A DNA stretch of 64,000 bases from Neobacillus cucumis (GTDB taxonomy: Bacteria; Bacillota; Bacilli; Bacillales_B; DSM-18226): NCBI RefSeq assembly GCF_016107705.1, contig NZ_JAEHGC010000012.1, forward strand, positions 1 through 64,000, given 5' to 3'. Position numbers and translations under genes: made by a program. Below, in pieces: positions 25,215-32,510 of the stretch. Position 1 is the stretch's first letter; each line of letters opens with the position of its first letter. The notes under the pieces are model-generated. The model saw nothing but the letters and a program-made list of their open reading frames with translations. It searched no databases and was not told the origin of the DNA.

Positions 25215-25880
25215 GTGAGTTTCTTATCCAAACTATTTGGAAATTCATCTGAAAAGGAGATAGAAATAATGACCAATGCAAAATTAGCAGTGATCTATTA
25301 CAGCATGGGCGGAACAAATTATCAATTATCAAAATGGGCTGCTGAAGGAGCGAAAGAAGCAGGTGCTGAAGTAAAGATTCTAAAAGTGCCTGAACTTGCA
25401 CCACAATCTGCAATCGAAGGAAATCCTGTTTGGAAATCACATGTTGAAGCTACTAAGGATGTACCAGAGGTTAAATTAGAAGATTTAGAATGGGCAGATG
25501 CCATTATTTTCAGTGTACCTACTCGTTTTGGTAATATGCCTTCTCAGATGAAGCAATTCTTAGATACTACTGGTGGTCTTTGGTTTAATGGGAAGCTAGT
25601 GAATAAGGTTGTAAGTGCAATGACTTCTGCTCAGAATCCTCACGGTGGTCAAGAGGCAACTATATTATCACTTTATACAACGATGTATCACTGGGGTGCA
25701 ATTGTTGCTGCGCCTGGTTATACAGATCCTGTAACATTTGGAGCAGGTGGAAATCCTTATGGAACAAGTGTAACTGTTGGTCAAGATGGAAAAATGATTG
25801 AAGATGTCCAAGCAGCAGTAAAGCACCAAGCAAAGCGTACAGTAACAGTTGCAGAGTGGGTAAAGAAAGCAAATCAATAA
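25215..25880 (+). CDS. wrbA: WrbA-type NAD(P)H:quinone oxidoreductase
   Basis: 221 residues from a GTG at 25215 after GGTGG, the longer start having an Lys-rich lead (MSFLSKLFGNSSEKEIEI); an ATG at 25269 with AAAAGGAG 10 bases upstream is the alternative. Flavodoxin fold: AVIYYSMGGTNYQLSKWAAE (FMN phosphate site), FSVPTRFGNMPSQMKQFLDT, GGQEATILSLYTTMYHWGAI, PYGTSVTVGQDG. These are WrbA signatures. Cytosolic FMN enzyme reducing quinones. Followed by a terminator. Confidence 0.9.
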   Translation: MSFLSKLFGNSSEKEIEIMTNAKLAVIYYSMGGTNYQLSKWAAEGAKEAGAEVKILKVPELAPQSAIEGNPVWKSHVEATKDVPEVKLEDLEWADAIIFSVPTRFGNMPSQMKQFLDTTGGLWFNGKLVNKVVSAMTSAQNPHGGQEATILSLYTTMYHWGAIVAAPGYTDPVTFGAGGNPYGTSVTVGQDGKMIEDVQAAVKHQAKRTVTVAEWVKKANQ

Positions 25881-25911
25881 ATTTTTTATTTTAGAAAAAA
25901 ACTATACGGAA

Positions 25912-25964
25912 AAAAGTACCCCAAAGTGTAGATACTAAAAAAGTCTTCTAAGGGGTACTTTTTC
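25912..25964 (+). terminator. Terminator of the WrbA gene
   Basis: AAAAAGTACCCC / GGGGTACTTTTT arms with a long loop. Confidence 0.75.
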
Positions 25965-26003
25965 TTGTTTGTTTACGATTCCTTGTGGGGTGGAATACGC
26001 ATC

Positions 26004-26162
26004 TTGAAACAATCCTTTAAAATCAAACCAAGATATTCATTATGGATATCCATTATTATTGTTCATATCATTGTTATAAATATCAAAGATAAAACGGATG
26101 TTGATAAAAATTTTCTCTATCTTCCATTTATATTTATATACCCCTTTTATTTTTGGTTTTAA
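26004..26162 (+). CDS. Possible small membrane protein
   Basis: A TTG at 26004, after GGGGTGG, gives 52 residues with two hydrophobic stretches, LWISIIIVHIIVI (about 12-24) and LYLPFIFIYPFYFWF at the end. It might instead be the end of a lost gene, since it begins right after the preceding terminator. No family recognised. Confidence 0.35.
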   Translation: MKQSFKIKPRYSLWISIIIVHIIVINIKDKTDVDKNFLYLPFIFIYPFYFWF

Positions 26163-26302
26163 TTAGTTTTCAGAAGGTTAAAAAATTCATGATTGAAAAC
26201 ACTAATTCTAGGACAAATTTTGTGAGAAAGAAAAGCAATAGGAATCATTAATAAATTTGGAGTAAGGATACAACCATTACAGAATTGAGAGGATGTTAAG
26301 AA

Positions 26303-26791
26303 GTGGAGAGAAAGTTGTTAAACTTACTATTATCCCTATGTATCGCATCTTTGCCATTTTTATTTAAAGGTACAAAAATGAGAGAAAACCTCGTAATTTT
26401 TTTCTCAAAAGGGGTGATAGCAACTCTTATTGATGCTTATGTTGTTGGAACAAAAAAAATTGAATATCCAGTTCGTCCTATTCCAAAAATTTTTAAGACG
26501 AATATTATTTATGACATGTTATTTTTTCCCATTTTAAGTGTTATATGGGTTAAGATTTCATACAATGACAAACTTTTGAAGATATTACTTAAAAGTTTAA
26601 TTTTTAGTGTTCCTATGAGTATTGGTCAATGGTTTATGGAAAAGAACACCAGATTATTTAAATGGAATAAATGGTCACCCTTTCATACTTTTGCCAGTGT
26701 TAGCTTTACTTTATTTACGATTAGAGGGTTAGTTGGTTTATTAAAAATAGTGGATAGGTTTAAAGGTAAGCAAAATATAACCGAAAATTAA
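26303..26791 (+). CDS. CBO0543 family membrane protein
   Basis: 162 residues from a GTG after GAGAGG. Four to five hydrophobic helices and the family signature IEYPVRPIPKIFKTNIIYDM and later WFMEKNTRLFKWNKWSPFHT. Two further relatives lie at 56095-57059. Function unknown; members in Bacillus and Clostridium are small integral membrane proteins. Confidence 0.8.
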   Translation: MERKLLNLLLSLCIASLPFLFKGTKMRENLVIFFSKGVIATLIDAYVVGTKKIEYPVRPIPKIFKTNIIYDMLFFPILSVIWVKISYNDKLLKILLKSLIFSVPMSIGQWFMEKNTRLFKWNKWSPFHTFASVSFTLFTIRGLVGLLKIVDRFKGKQNITEN

Positions 26792-26796
26792 AGGTT

Positions 26797-26959
26797 GATT
26801 TTACGAAGAAAACGTATAAGTTAGAAGCTATACTGTGGAGTGTGGCTTTTCCGGGCTTCGGAATTGGATTTATCATTCGTAATATGATAATAAAAATTGG
26901 TCGAAACATAATGATAGTGAGAGACATTCCTAAAAGGAAGGCAGGCAACTTTATGTAAA
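26797..26959 (+). pseudogene. Remnant related to the membrane protein at 58555-59022
   Basis: Frame without start reads KKTYKLEAILWSVAFPGFG, matching KTNKIEAVFWSIALPGFGQ at the start of the 58555-59022 protein, then goes directly to IIRNMIIKIGRN and RDIPKRKAGNFM. So an N-terminal piece is joined to something else, or there is an internal deletion. Followed by a good terminator. Confidence 0.55.
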
Positions 26960-26996
26960 ATAGGATCTAATGATAACCTTTTTACAATATGTTTGG

Positions 26997-27024
26997 AAAT
27001 GGTTGCTAAGGCAACCATTTTTTA
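26997..27024 (+). terminator. Terminator
   Basis: AAATGGTTGC / GCAACCATTT stem with a TAAG loop and T-run. Confidence 0.85.
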
Positions 27025-27050
27025 TTATGAGGGTAAAAGATTGTGAAATA

Positions 27051-27142
27051 CTATAAACTATAGGGTGCAAAAGTTAAAGATGAGGATCGTTATGGCGGTC
27101 TTTTTCTTGTTCAACTAACGGGCAGGTTTATTGAAGAAGGAT
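27051..27142 (+). repeat. Dispersed CTAACGGG element, complete copy
   Basis: CTATAAACTATAGGGTGCAA, centre GATCGTTATGGCGGTC, then TTTTTCTTGTTCAACTAACG and GGCAGGTTTATTGAAGAAGG. Both arms are clear. Confidence 0.85.
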
Positions 27143-27229
27143 ATTTTCTGTTTTAAGCGAATTAGAATGACAAACAAACCTGACACGAATACAGGTATTG
27201 AAATAACAGGAACATAGGAGGTATGAGAT

Positions 27230-27667
27230 ATGAAGGTCAATAGAATAGATCATGTGAGTATAAACGTAAATGATCTTTCAGAGGCTAAAGCGTTTTTTCT
27301 TGATTTAGGACTTGAAGTGAAAGCTGAATGGGAATTGGATGGAGAACAGTTGGATAGAATAGTTGGGCTTAAGGATGTTAAAACGGCCTGTGTAGGATTG
27401 GGGATGCCAGATGGTCAGGCATGGATAGAGCTAGTCAAATTTTATTCTCCGTCAGATGAAAAAGATATTCAGCAGCCTTTTGCAAATACGCTGGGTATCC
27501 GACATATTTGCTTTAATGTTGAAGATATTGAAGCTATAGTTGCAAAATTGAAAAAGAAGGGCACGGAAATCTTTAGTGAGATACAGCAATATGAAGAAAG
27601 TTATAAGTTATGCTACGTTCGTGGTCCAGAGGGAATTATCTTAGAGTTGGCGGAGCAAATCAGATAA
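27230..27667 (+). CDS. VOC family protein (lactoylglutathione lyase-like)
   Basis: 145 residues, ATG after GGAGGTATGAGAT. Metal ligands of the glyoxalase fold appear in RIDHVSINV (His 8), GLGIRHICFNV-like NTLGIRHICFNVED (His about 93) and the final GIILELAEQ (Glu about 140). The tandem module layout and GLKDVKTACVGLGMPDGQAW resemble methylmalonyl-CoA epimerase/glyoxalase relatives in Bacillus. Substrate not assignable. Confidence 0.88.
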   Translation: MKVNRIDHVSINVNDLSEAKAFFLDLGLEVKAEWELDGEQLDRIVGLKDVKTACVGLGMPDGQAWIELVKFYSPSDEKDIQQPFANTLGIRHICFNVEDIEAIVAKLKKKGTEIFSEIQQYEESYKLCYVRGPEGIILELAEQIR

Positions 27668-27681
27668 ATATTAAAGACTTC

Positions 27682-27776
27682 TTCTTAAACTATCGGGTGC
27701 AATACTTAAAGATCCAGCAGCCATAATGGCGGCTCTTTTTTATTGTGCTAGCTGGCAGAATAGTTCAATAATGGAA
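27682..27776 (+). repeat. Dispersed CTAACGGG element, complete copy
   Basis: TTAAACTATCGGGTGCAATA, centre CCAGCAGCCATAATGGCGG, TTTTTTATTGTGCTAGCTGG, GCAGAATAGTTCAATAATGG. It begins just after the VOC gene and can end its transcript. Confidence 0.8.
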
Positions 27777-27857
27777 TCTACAGAAGTAAATAATTTGACA
27801 TTTTTGTTGGTTCCTTTATTATATGCCTTCTGAAGTGCCCAAAAATGTTTCTGTTAT

Positions 27858-28002
27858 TTATTCAAATTCATTCTTACGGTCTCTGAAAAAGTCGTAGAAA
27901 TACCTTACATTTTCAAGTTCTGTCCATCTATAGGTTCTCAAAAGGGGAGCGTCAAGATTATAGATTTTTGCAGTGGGGTGACGGTTTGGTGGGGCTAAAA
28001 AA
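27858..28002 (-). pseudogene. Gene 3'-end remnant, minus strand
   Basis: On the minus strand a frame reads LAPPNRHPTAKIYNLDAPLL then WTELENVRYFYDFFRDRKNE with a stop at 27858-27860, about 47 residues with strongly protein-like composition and no start. It is the last part of an unidentified gene, cut at about 28002 and abutting the next duplicated fragment. Confidence 0.5.
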
Positions 28003-28007
28003 ATTAC

Positions 28008-28079
28008 TATAAAAAGAGCCTAAAATTTAAATTCTATTCCGTTTTCTATATAGATTGTGTTTTGTAATCCCGTTTGGTC
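28008..28079 (-). pseudogene. Partial copy of the 3' end of the gene at 24508
   Basis: CCTAAAATTTAAATTCTATT, TTTTGTAATCCCGTTTGG and the intervening bases match 24497-24566 with a few changes. Only the last ~20 codons and stop of the 106-residue gene are present. Confidence 0.75.
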
Positions 28080-28117
28080 ATAAAGAATGATGATACGTTC
28101 TTGAGGTTTAACTCGAT

Positions 28118-28152
28118 AGCACTCCTATTTTTTTGAATGGGAGTGTTTATTA
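28118..28152 (+). terminator. Orphan terminator-like hairpin
   Basis: CACTCC / GGGAGTG with T-rich loop and TTTATTATT; no gene feeds it now. Confidence 0.4.
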
Positions 28153-28176
28153 TTGTTGCTATATTGTGAAGAAATT

Positions 28177-28232
28177 CACTTAAACTATCGGGGGCTTGAG
28201 TGAAACAAAAGGGGAGTTTATTAGGAAAAAAA
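28177..28232 (+). repeat. Dispersed element copy without centre
   Basis: CACTTAAACTATCGGGGGCT, TGAGTGAAAC and GGGGAGTTTATTAGG; the hairpin centre is missing, so left and right arms are fused. Confidence 0.6.
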
Positions 28233-28258
28233 GGACTGACTATTACTTAGTCAGTCAA
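28231..28258. other. Inverted repeat ACTGACTA / TAGTCAGT
   Basis: GGACTGACTATTACTTAGTC AGTC is an 8-bp inverted repeat (8-base loop overlap) with the appearance of a TetR-type site, but no regulator is next to it and no promoter is clear. May simply be a hairpin from a lost gene. Confidence 0.3.
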
Positions 28259-28317
28259 TTTGACCGAAGGTGCTTCCTTCTTGTCTACTATATAGTATGC
28301 AAGTGATCGACAAGCGG

Positions 28318-28352
28318 TTTATAAATCTATGAATTTGTCGATAGTTTTTTAC
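28318..28352 (+). terminator. Orphan terminator-like hairpin
   Basis: ATCGACAA / TTTGTCGAT arms followed by AGTTTTTTAC. Confidence 0.45.
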
Positions 28353-28398
28353 TACTATTTTCCATTGGCATCCTTATGTGAATTAGGACACCATTTTT

Positions 28399-28434
28399 TC
28401 TTCAACTACCGAGGCTGGTTTGTTGAAGAAAGAT
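28399..28434 (+). repeat. Dispersed element, fused arms
   Basis: TTCTTCAACTACCGAGGCTG then GTTTGTTGAAGAAAG; upstream of the truncated hydrolase. Confidence 0.5.
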
Positions 28435-28510
28435 TTTATTTCATTACTCTATTATTATTGGGCTTTAGGATTAAAATTTGATGCAGGTTGATAAGGGGGC
28501 AGTAACTATT

Positions 28511-28708
28511 ATGAGGGTTAATCAAAGAACAAAATTTATTAATGAAAAACAAGTTCATTACACTTATATCGAAAATGGAAGTCCAGTTATTTGTTTTATG
28601 TTCTCTGGGGCAGGTTACACATATGATAAGCCATTATTATATTATTCAACAATGACAATGCTCGAGAATAAGTATGATGTTGTACATATTCATTACCCAA
28701 TTTTTTAG
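28511..28708 (+). pseudogene. Alpha/beta hydrolase, N-terminal fragment
   Basis: About 65 residues from ATG 28511: MRVNQRTKFINEKQVHYTYI then PVICFMFSGAGYTYDKPLLY and KYDVVHIHYPIF, the first strands and oxyanion-loop region of an alpha/beta hydrolase. The nucleophile elbow and the rest are absent; it stops 12 bases before the next gene. The last bases (CCCAATTTTTTAGGAGT) also occur before the deleted gene copy at 16713, so the truncation predates that duplication. Confidence 0.6.
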
Positions 28709-28720
28709 GAGTAACCACAA

Positions 28721-29260
28721 ATGCAAATATACCCTGATTGTCCATTTATTACTAGAACCGTAGAGGTTGGCGGACTTACGAAATCGCAGCTTATTCAGAA
28801 ATTGCAACAAGTCTCCATTTTGATGAATAAGTATGGTGAAAGACTGTTTGCTGATGATAAATTTACGACTTCTGATACAAAGTACAGCCTGACGACCGTT
28901 GAACTAACCGTTACGGACCTTGGATTTCCTGATGGAGCTACTACGGCTCAGCTATTTAAAAAAGCATTCGAACTTGGTTTGGAATTGTGTCCACTTGAGC
29001 TGGGACCTCACTTAAGACTGGAGTATCTAGATCAGCGAGAAGGCTATTTGGGGAATGTATCGCAACAACATCAAGCTCCATCTGGCGCCATCATAATAGC
29101 ATCGGAGATATTAACTAAAGACGATGATTTTCCGAAAGGTTTTTATCTTAGAAGAATTAATGGCGTGTTGTGGCTACGCGGATACATTGCTGACAATCTG
29201 CACGTTTGGAAGTCTGAAGACCACTTTATCTTTGTCAAACAAAAAAACTTTAAGAAGTGA
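28721..29260 (+). CDS. Conserved hypothetical protein, 179 aa
   Basis: ATG after TAGGAG. 179 soluble residues with the strongly patterned segments KLQQVSILMNKYGERLFADD, LTVTDLGFPDGATTAQLFKK, FELGLELCPLELGPHLRLEY with LDQ, and KGFYLRRINGVLWLRGYIAD. I know this pattern from Bacillus proteins sometimes labelled helicase, but no helicase motif is present, so I do not assign that. A deleted copy lies at 16713-16985. It follows a truncated hydrolase and is followed by a terminator-like repeat and a copy of the dispersed element. Confidence 0.7.
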   Translation: MQIYPDCPFITRTVEVGGLTKSQLIQKLQQVSILMNKYGERLFADDKFTTSDTKYSLTTVELTVTDLGFPDGATTAQLFKKAFELGLELCPLELGPHLRLEYLDQREGYLGNVSQQHQAPSGAIIIASEILTKDDDFPKGFYLRRINGVLWLRGYIADNLHVWKSEDHFIFVKQKNFKK

Positions 29261-29287
29261 GTAATCAAGAGAAACTTACCTTCTTTT

Positions 29288-29362
29288 ATTCAACTAAACT
29301 TGTGCTTTAGTAAAAGAACCGGTGGCCGGCAGCCCTTCCACTAAAGGGGTTAGTTCAATATG
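29288..29362 (+). repeat. Dispersed CTAACGGG element copy
   Basis: TTCAACTAAACTTGTGCTTT, centre CGGTGGCCGGCAGCC, TTCCACTAAAGGGGTTAGTT. Follows the 179-residue gene, as the copy at 16981 follows its deleted paralogue. Confidence 0.7.
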
Positions 29363-29418
29363 AAATGATATAATTTCTTTAAATCTATTAATGTAAAATC
29401 ATTTTTAGGGGGATTAAA

Positions 29419-30012
29419 ATGCTTCAGATCCTGAAAAAATCAGGTGATTTGATTATTGTAATACACGAAATTTATGGCATTAATCAACATATAAAAAATT
29501 TTTGTGATTTATTATCAAAACAAGATTTTGATGTTATTTGTCCGAATTTATTAGAACGGGAGCAACCATTTGATTATTCTGAAGAGGAGATTGCCTATCT
29601 TAATTTTATGGAGAACGTAGGGTTCTCTGATGCAGTACATAAAATAAAGAAATTATTATTAGGCGTTAAAAATGAATACCAAAAAATATATATTATTGGA
29701 TTTAGTGTTGGGGCAACTATTGCTTGGTTGTGTAGTGAGGAAGAGTGCCTTGATGGGGTTGTAGGATACTATGGTTCGAGAATTAGGAATTTCACGCAAA
29801 TAGTACCACTATGTCCTACAGTTTTATTCTTTCCCGAAGAGGAACAATCCTTTAGTGTGGATGAGTTAATTTCAAAATTAGATAAAAAACATATCGAAAT
29901 ACATAAATGTTTTGGACAACACGGATTTAGTGACCCATACTGTACTAAATTTAATGAACAATCATCTCAAAACGCTTTCAATGAATTGCTAAACTTCTTA
30001 AAGACACATTGA
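29419..30012 (+). CDS. Dienelactone hydrolase family protein
   Basis: 197 residues, ATG after TAGGGGGATT. Alpha/beta hydrolase of DLH type: IVIHEIYGINQHIKNFCDLL with the family's HE-IYG, nucleophile elbow IYIIGFSVGATIAWLCS (Ser where DLH proper has Cys), and the C-terminal catalytic His in CFGQHGFSDPY with Asp probably in PEEEQS/VDEL region. Substrate unknown; it may act on small esters. Monocistronic among repeats. Confidence 0.8.
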   Translation: MLQILKKSGDLIIVIHEIYGINQHIKNFCDLLSKQDFDVICPNLLEREQPFDYSEEEIAYLNFMENVGFSDAVHKIKKLLLGVKNEYQKIYIIGFSVGATIAWLCSEEECLDGVVGYYGSRIRNFTQIVPLCPTVLFFPEEEQSFSVDELISKLDKKHIEIHKCFGQHGFSDPYCTKFNEQSSQNAFNELLNFLKTH

Positions 30013-30090
30013 TTGGCAAACAAGGATTTTAACCCAGAAATCGATATTTATTCAATTTAGGAAAACTTCTTCATGAGGGGAGCTTTTTAA

Positions 30091-30291
30091 ATGGATAGAC
30101 AAAGAACACTTTTTTATGGATTAATGATTGGTTTCGCTTTACTGATTGTACCAATTCCACGCTTCTTTTTTTGGATGGATATAATCTATGAGGTTGCAAT
30201 GACTTTCCGGTATATTGGATTCTTTATTTTTCTAGTGTGTGGAATTCCATTAATGATTGATGTGTATAGAATCCTAGTGAAAAAAGGGTAA
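30091..30291 (+). CDS. Small membrane protein, 66 aa
   Basis: ATG after GAGGGGAGC. Two hydrophobic helices, FYGLMIGFALLIVPIPRFFF (about 8-27) and MTFRYIGFFIFLVCGIPLMI (about 37-56), joined by an acidic turn, with a basic end (VKKG). No family recognised. Confidence 0.6.
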   Translation: MDRQRTLFYGLMIGFALLIVPIPRFFFWMDIIYEVAMTFRYIGFFIFLVCGIPLMIDVYRILVKKG

Positions 30292-30296
30292 CTTAC

Positions 30297-30322
30297 TAGC
30301 TAACGGGTGTGTCAGCACACAT
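30297..30322 (+). repeat. Dispersed element, left-motif fragment
   Basis: CTAGCTAACGGGTGTGTC then AGCACACA, a left motif only. It is the last trace of the element before 59.5 kb. Confidence 0.5.
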
Positions 30323-30436
30323 CATTATAACGATTTCAATAGTATATGAATGAACAAATACAGGGAGGAATATCCGTCTCTATTGTTTTGGAATTTATAA
30401 TGAAAGTTACAGTCCGTTTAAATAAATAGAAAAATT

Positions 30437-30470
30437 AAAAACCAGCCTAATGTGATAAGACTGGTTTTTC
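30437..30470. terminator. Bidirectional terminator
   Basis: AAAAACCAG / CTGGTTTTT stem with a 15-base loop, between convergent genes. Confidence 0.75.
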
Positions 30471-30475
30471 TAAAT

Positions 30476-31264
30476 TTAAGCTGTTTGCTTTTTATTTTTT
30501 CTTGTTTGTTCTTCCTTTTTCTTATCTTTTGACTTCTTGTCTTTTGATTTATTTGCTCTAGACTTTCTAAACATTAGAAGTAATCCTGCATTAAACATGA
30601 GGGTCCATACAAGTGCGAATTGATTGCCGCTAAAATAGATTCCTAAAATCGGAATCAATAGAAATACGATACCTCTCGGAAAAGAGTATATTCTAGGATT
30701 CAGCGCCATCAAAACGGAAACAACCACAATCAACGATGTGATCTTGTTATTCCCCAAAAAGGAATGTTGAGTATAATTTACATACCCGTAGTACGCGAAT
30801 GAACCTATAACGGCCATTAAGGAAAGATAAAACCTTATATAGGTACGTTTATAAAATAGAATCCAAACAGCAATTAAATTAACGCCTGCACATATTCCAA
30901 TCACAATTAAAGTTTCGGTAAAAGTGCTGGCAGGACCTTTCATGTAGTTTAGTAGGAAATGGAAGTTATACCAAACAGCTGCTACGATAAAAATCTTAAA
31001 GACTAGTTTTACCCAGGACATCTCCAACTTCGTTTTCGATTTCGTCTTCTTTATCTTTTTTGGCGATCTGGATTTAGATGGGGAGTCACCTTCCGTCTTT
31101 TCCTCAACATCTTCGTGGTTCTTTTTCCTGTCCTTAAACGATTGTCTTGATTCTCTAGTAAGTTCCCTTCTCGCTTCCTGCCTAGTAGGGTACTCACTAA
31201 CTCTATATTCTTCGTCATTCATTTTTTCTTCATGTTGTTCTTCTGACCCTGAATGATATTCCAA
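30476..31264 (-). CDS. Membrane protein with charged N- and C-termini
   Basis: 262 residues from a TTG after GAGGTGAAG. The first ~85 residues are highly charged (for example SKSRSPKKIKKTKSKTKLEM), followed by about six hydrophobic helices (from LVFKIFIVAAVWYNFHFLLN on) and a Lys-rich tail (KSKDKKSKDKKKEEQ). No domain recognised. It may be an RNA- or lipid-interacting membrane protein by charge, but that is only a guess. Monocistronic. Confidence 0.65.
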   Translation of the reverse strand: MEYHSGSEEQHEEKMNDEEYRVSEYPTRQEARRELTRESRQSFKDRKKNHEDVEEKTEGDSPSKSRSPKKIKKTKSKTKLEMSWVKLVFKIFIVAAVWYNFHFLLNYMKGPASTFTETLIVIGICAGVNLIAVWILFYKRTYIRFYLSLMAVIGSFAYYGYVNYTQHSFLGNNKITSLIVVVSVLMALNPRIYSFPRGIVFLLIPILGIYFSGNQFALVWTLMFNAGLLLMFRKSRANKSKDKKSKDKKKEEQTRKNKKQTA

Positions 31265-31404
31265 TGGATCTTCACCTCAAGTATTTTTTAATCATTATAG
31301 CTATTTCTATATTAGTAGGGATAACGAAGCCTGTCCAATTTTTTCACCTATTCCATAAAAAATAGCTTCATTTTAACCATCGATTTGGCATAATATTGAA
31401 CAAA

Positions 31405-31430
31405 TAAGGGGCGGAAGAATCCGCCCCTTT
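31405..31430. terminator. Strong GC hairpin
   Basis: AAGGGGCGG / CCGCCCCTT with an AAGAAT loop; short T-run. Upstream of the DUF5995 gene and downstream of nothing on the plus strand, so its role is unclear. Confidence 0.5.
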
Positions 31431-31491
31431 GATTATGGAATTTAATGTAGTATCTTGCTTAAGTGATTTTATGAGGTTAGGAGAATGAGAA

Positions 31492-32331
31492 ATGAATCGA
31501 CCATCTATTACGTTGGGAAATGCCAGGACAATCGATGAAGTCATTTGGCAGTTGGACCAAATTATTGCCATGAGTATCGAAAATAAAAGCAAAATCGGCT
31601 ACTTTGCTTCTTTGTACCGAATGGTAACCGTTCGAGTGAAAACGGGTATTCTGAATAACGAATTTGAGGACGGAGTCAGAATGGAACGTTTGGATGTATG
31701 CTTCGCCAATTACTATCTGAATGCGCTGAATGACTATTTAAACGGAAAACCAACCAGCCTCAGCTGGCAAGTCGCCTTTCGTTGCACGCGAAAAAGAAGC
31801 CCGATCCTTCTCCAGCACTTACTGCTCGGCATGAATGCACATATCAATCTCGATTTAGGGGTTGCTGCAGCCATGACCGGTAAAAATGCTGATATTTTAG
31901 CGCTAAAAGAGGATTTTATGAAAATAAACAGTATATTGGCGTCACTTGTCGATGAAGTAAGAGGTGACCTTGATCAGATTTCTCCATGGATTGGTTTTTT
32001 GGACCGGATTGATCCGAACGCTTCTAAAGCGATCATCAACTTCAGTATGGAGAAGGCCCGCAATTATGCATGGGACTTTGCGCAGAAACTGGCTGCTGCG
32101 AAAGAATCGGATTGGGAGCAGCTCATAATCAATCGGAATCATGAGATTGAAGCAATCGGTAAAAAGGTAGCGTACCCAGGGATTTGGATGTTAAAAGCTG
32201 GGTTATGGGTGATTTGCCTTCGAGAATCCAACAATATTGGGCGAAATATGGATCTCTTGAACGATCATAAATTTGAATCAAAAGAGAGGGCGGTATTCAA
32301 TTTTTATAAGAAAAAAAGGGGAACTTTTTAG
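31492..32331 (+). CDS. DUF5995 family protein
   Basis: 279 residues, ATG after TTAGGAGAATGAGAA. The middle holds the DUF5995 signature: FANYYLNALNDYLNGKPTSL, SWQVAF, LLQHLLLGMNAHINLDLGVA (HxNxDL-type segment, about 104-123). Mostly helical and cytosolic. The conserved His/Asn/Asp suggest a metal site of an enzyme, not characterised. Ends at a terminator. Confidence 0.85.
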   Translation: MNRPSITLGNARTIDEVIWQLDQIIAMSIENKSKIGYFASLYRMVTVRVKTGILNNEFEDGVRMERLDVCFANYYLNALNDYLNGKPTSLSWQVAFRCTRKRSPILLQHLLLGMNAHINLDLGVAAAMTGKNADILALKEDFMKINSILASLVDEVRGDLDQISPWIGFLDRIDPNASKAIINFSMEKARNYAWDFAQKLAAAKESDWEQLIINRNHEIEAIGKKVAYPGIWMLKAGLWVICLRESNNIGRNMDLLNDHKFESKERAVFNFYKKKRGTF

Positions 32332-32346
32332 TTCTCCTTTTTACGT
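32312..32346 (+). terminator. Terminator of the DUF5995 gene
   Basis: AAAAAGGGGAAC / GTTCTCCTTTTT overlapping the stop codon. Confidence 0.8.
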
Positions 32347-32411
32347 TTTGGAGAATTTTCAACCCCTTTTTTCATTAACATTAAAATTTTTAAAAGATAT
32401 TTTGTGTTTTT

Positions 32412-32440
32412 TTGTCTAATGATGTAGGTCCCATTATAGA
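32412..32440 (+). promoter_or_regulatory. SigA promoter of glutamate dehydrogenase
   Basis: TTGTCT and TATAGA separated by 17 bases; expected start near 32447, ahead of the cre site. Confidence 0.6.
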
Positions 32441-32467
32441 TTATACGTACGTTCTTATTAAAACAAA

Positions 32468-32483
32468 TGTGAAAGCGCTTAAG
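32468..32483. promoter_or_regulatory. CcpA (cre) operator
   Basis: TGTGAAAGCGCTTAAG matches the cre consensus. It lies about 25 bases downstream of the predicted transcription start, a roadblock position. The 14-mer TGAAAGCGCTTAAG recurs exactly at the CstA start. Confidence 0.75.
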
Positions 32484-32510
32484 GACAATTTATAACTAAG
32501 AGGTGTAAAC

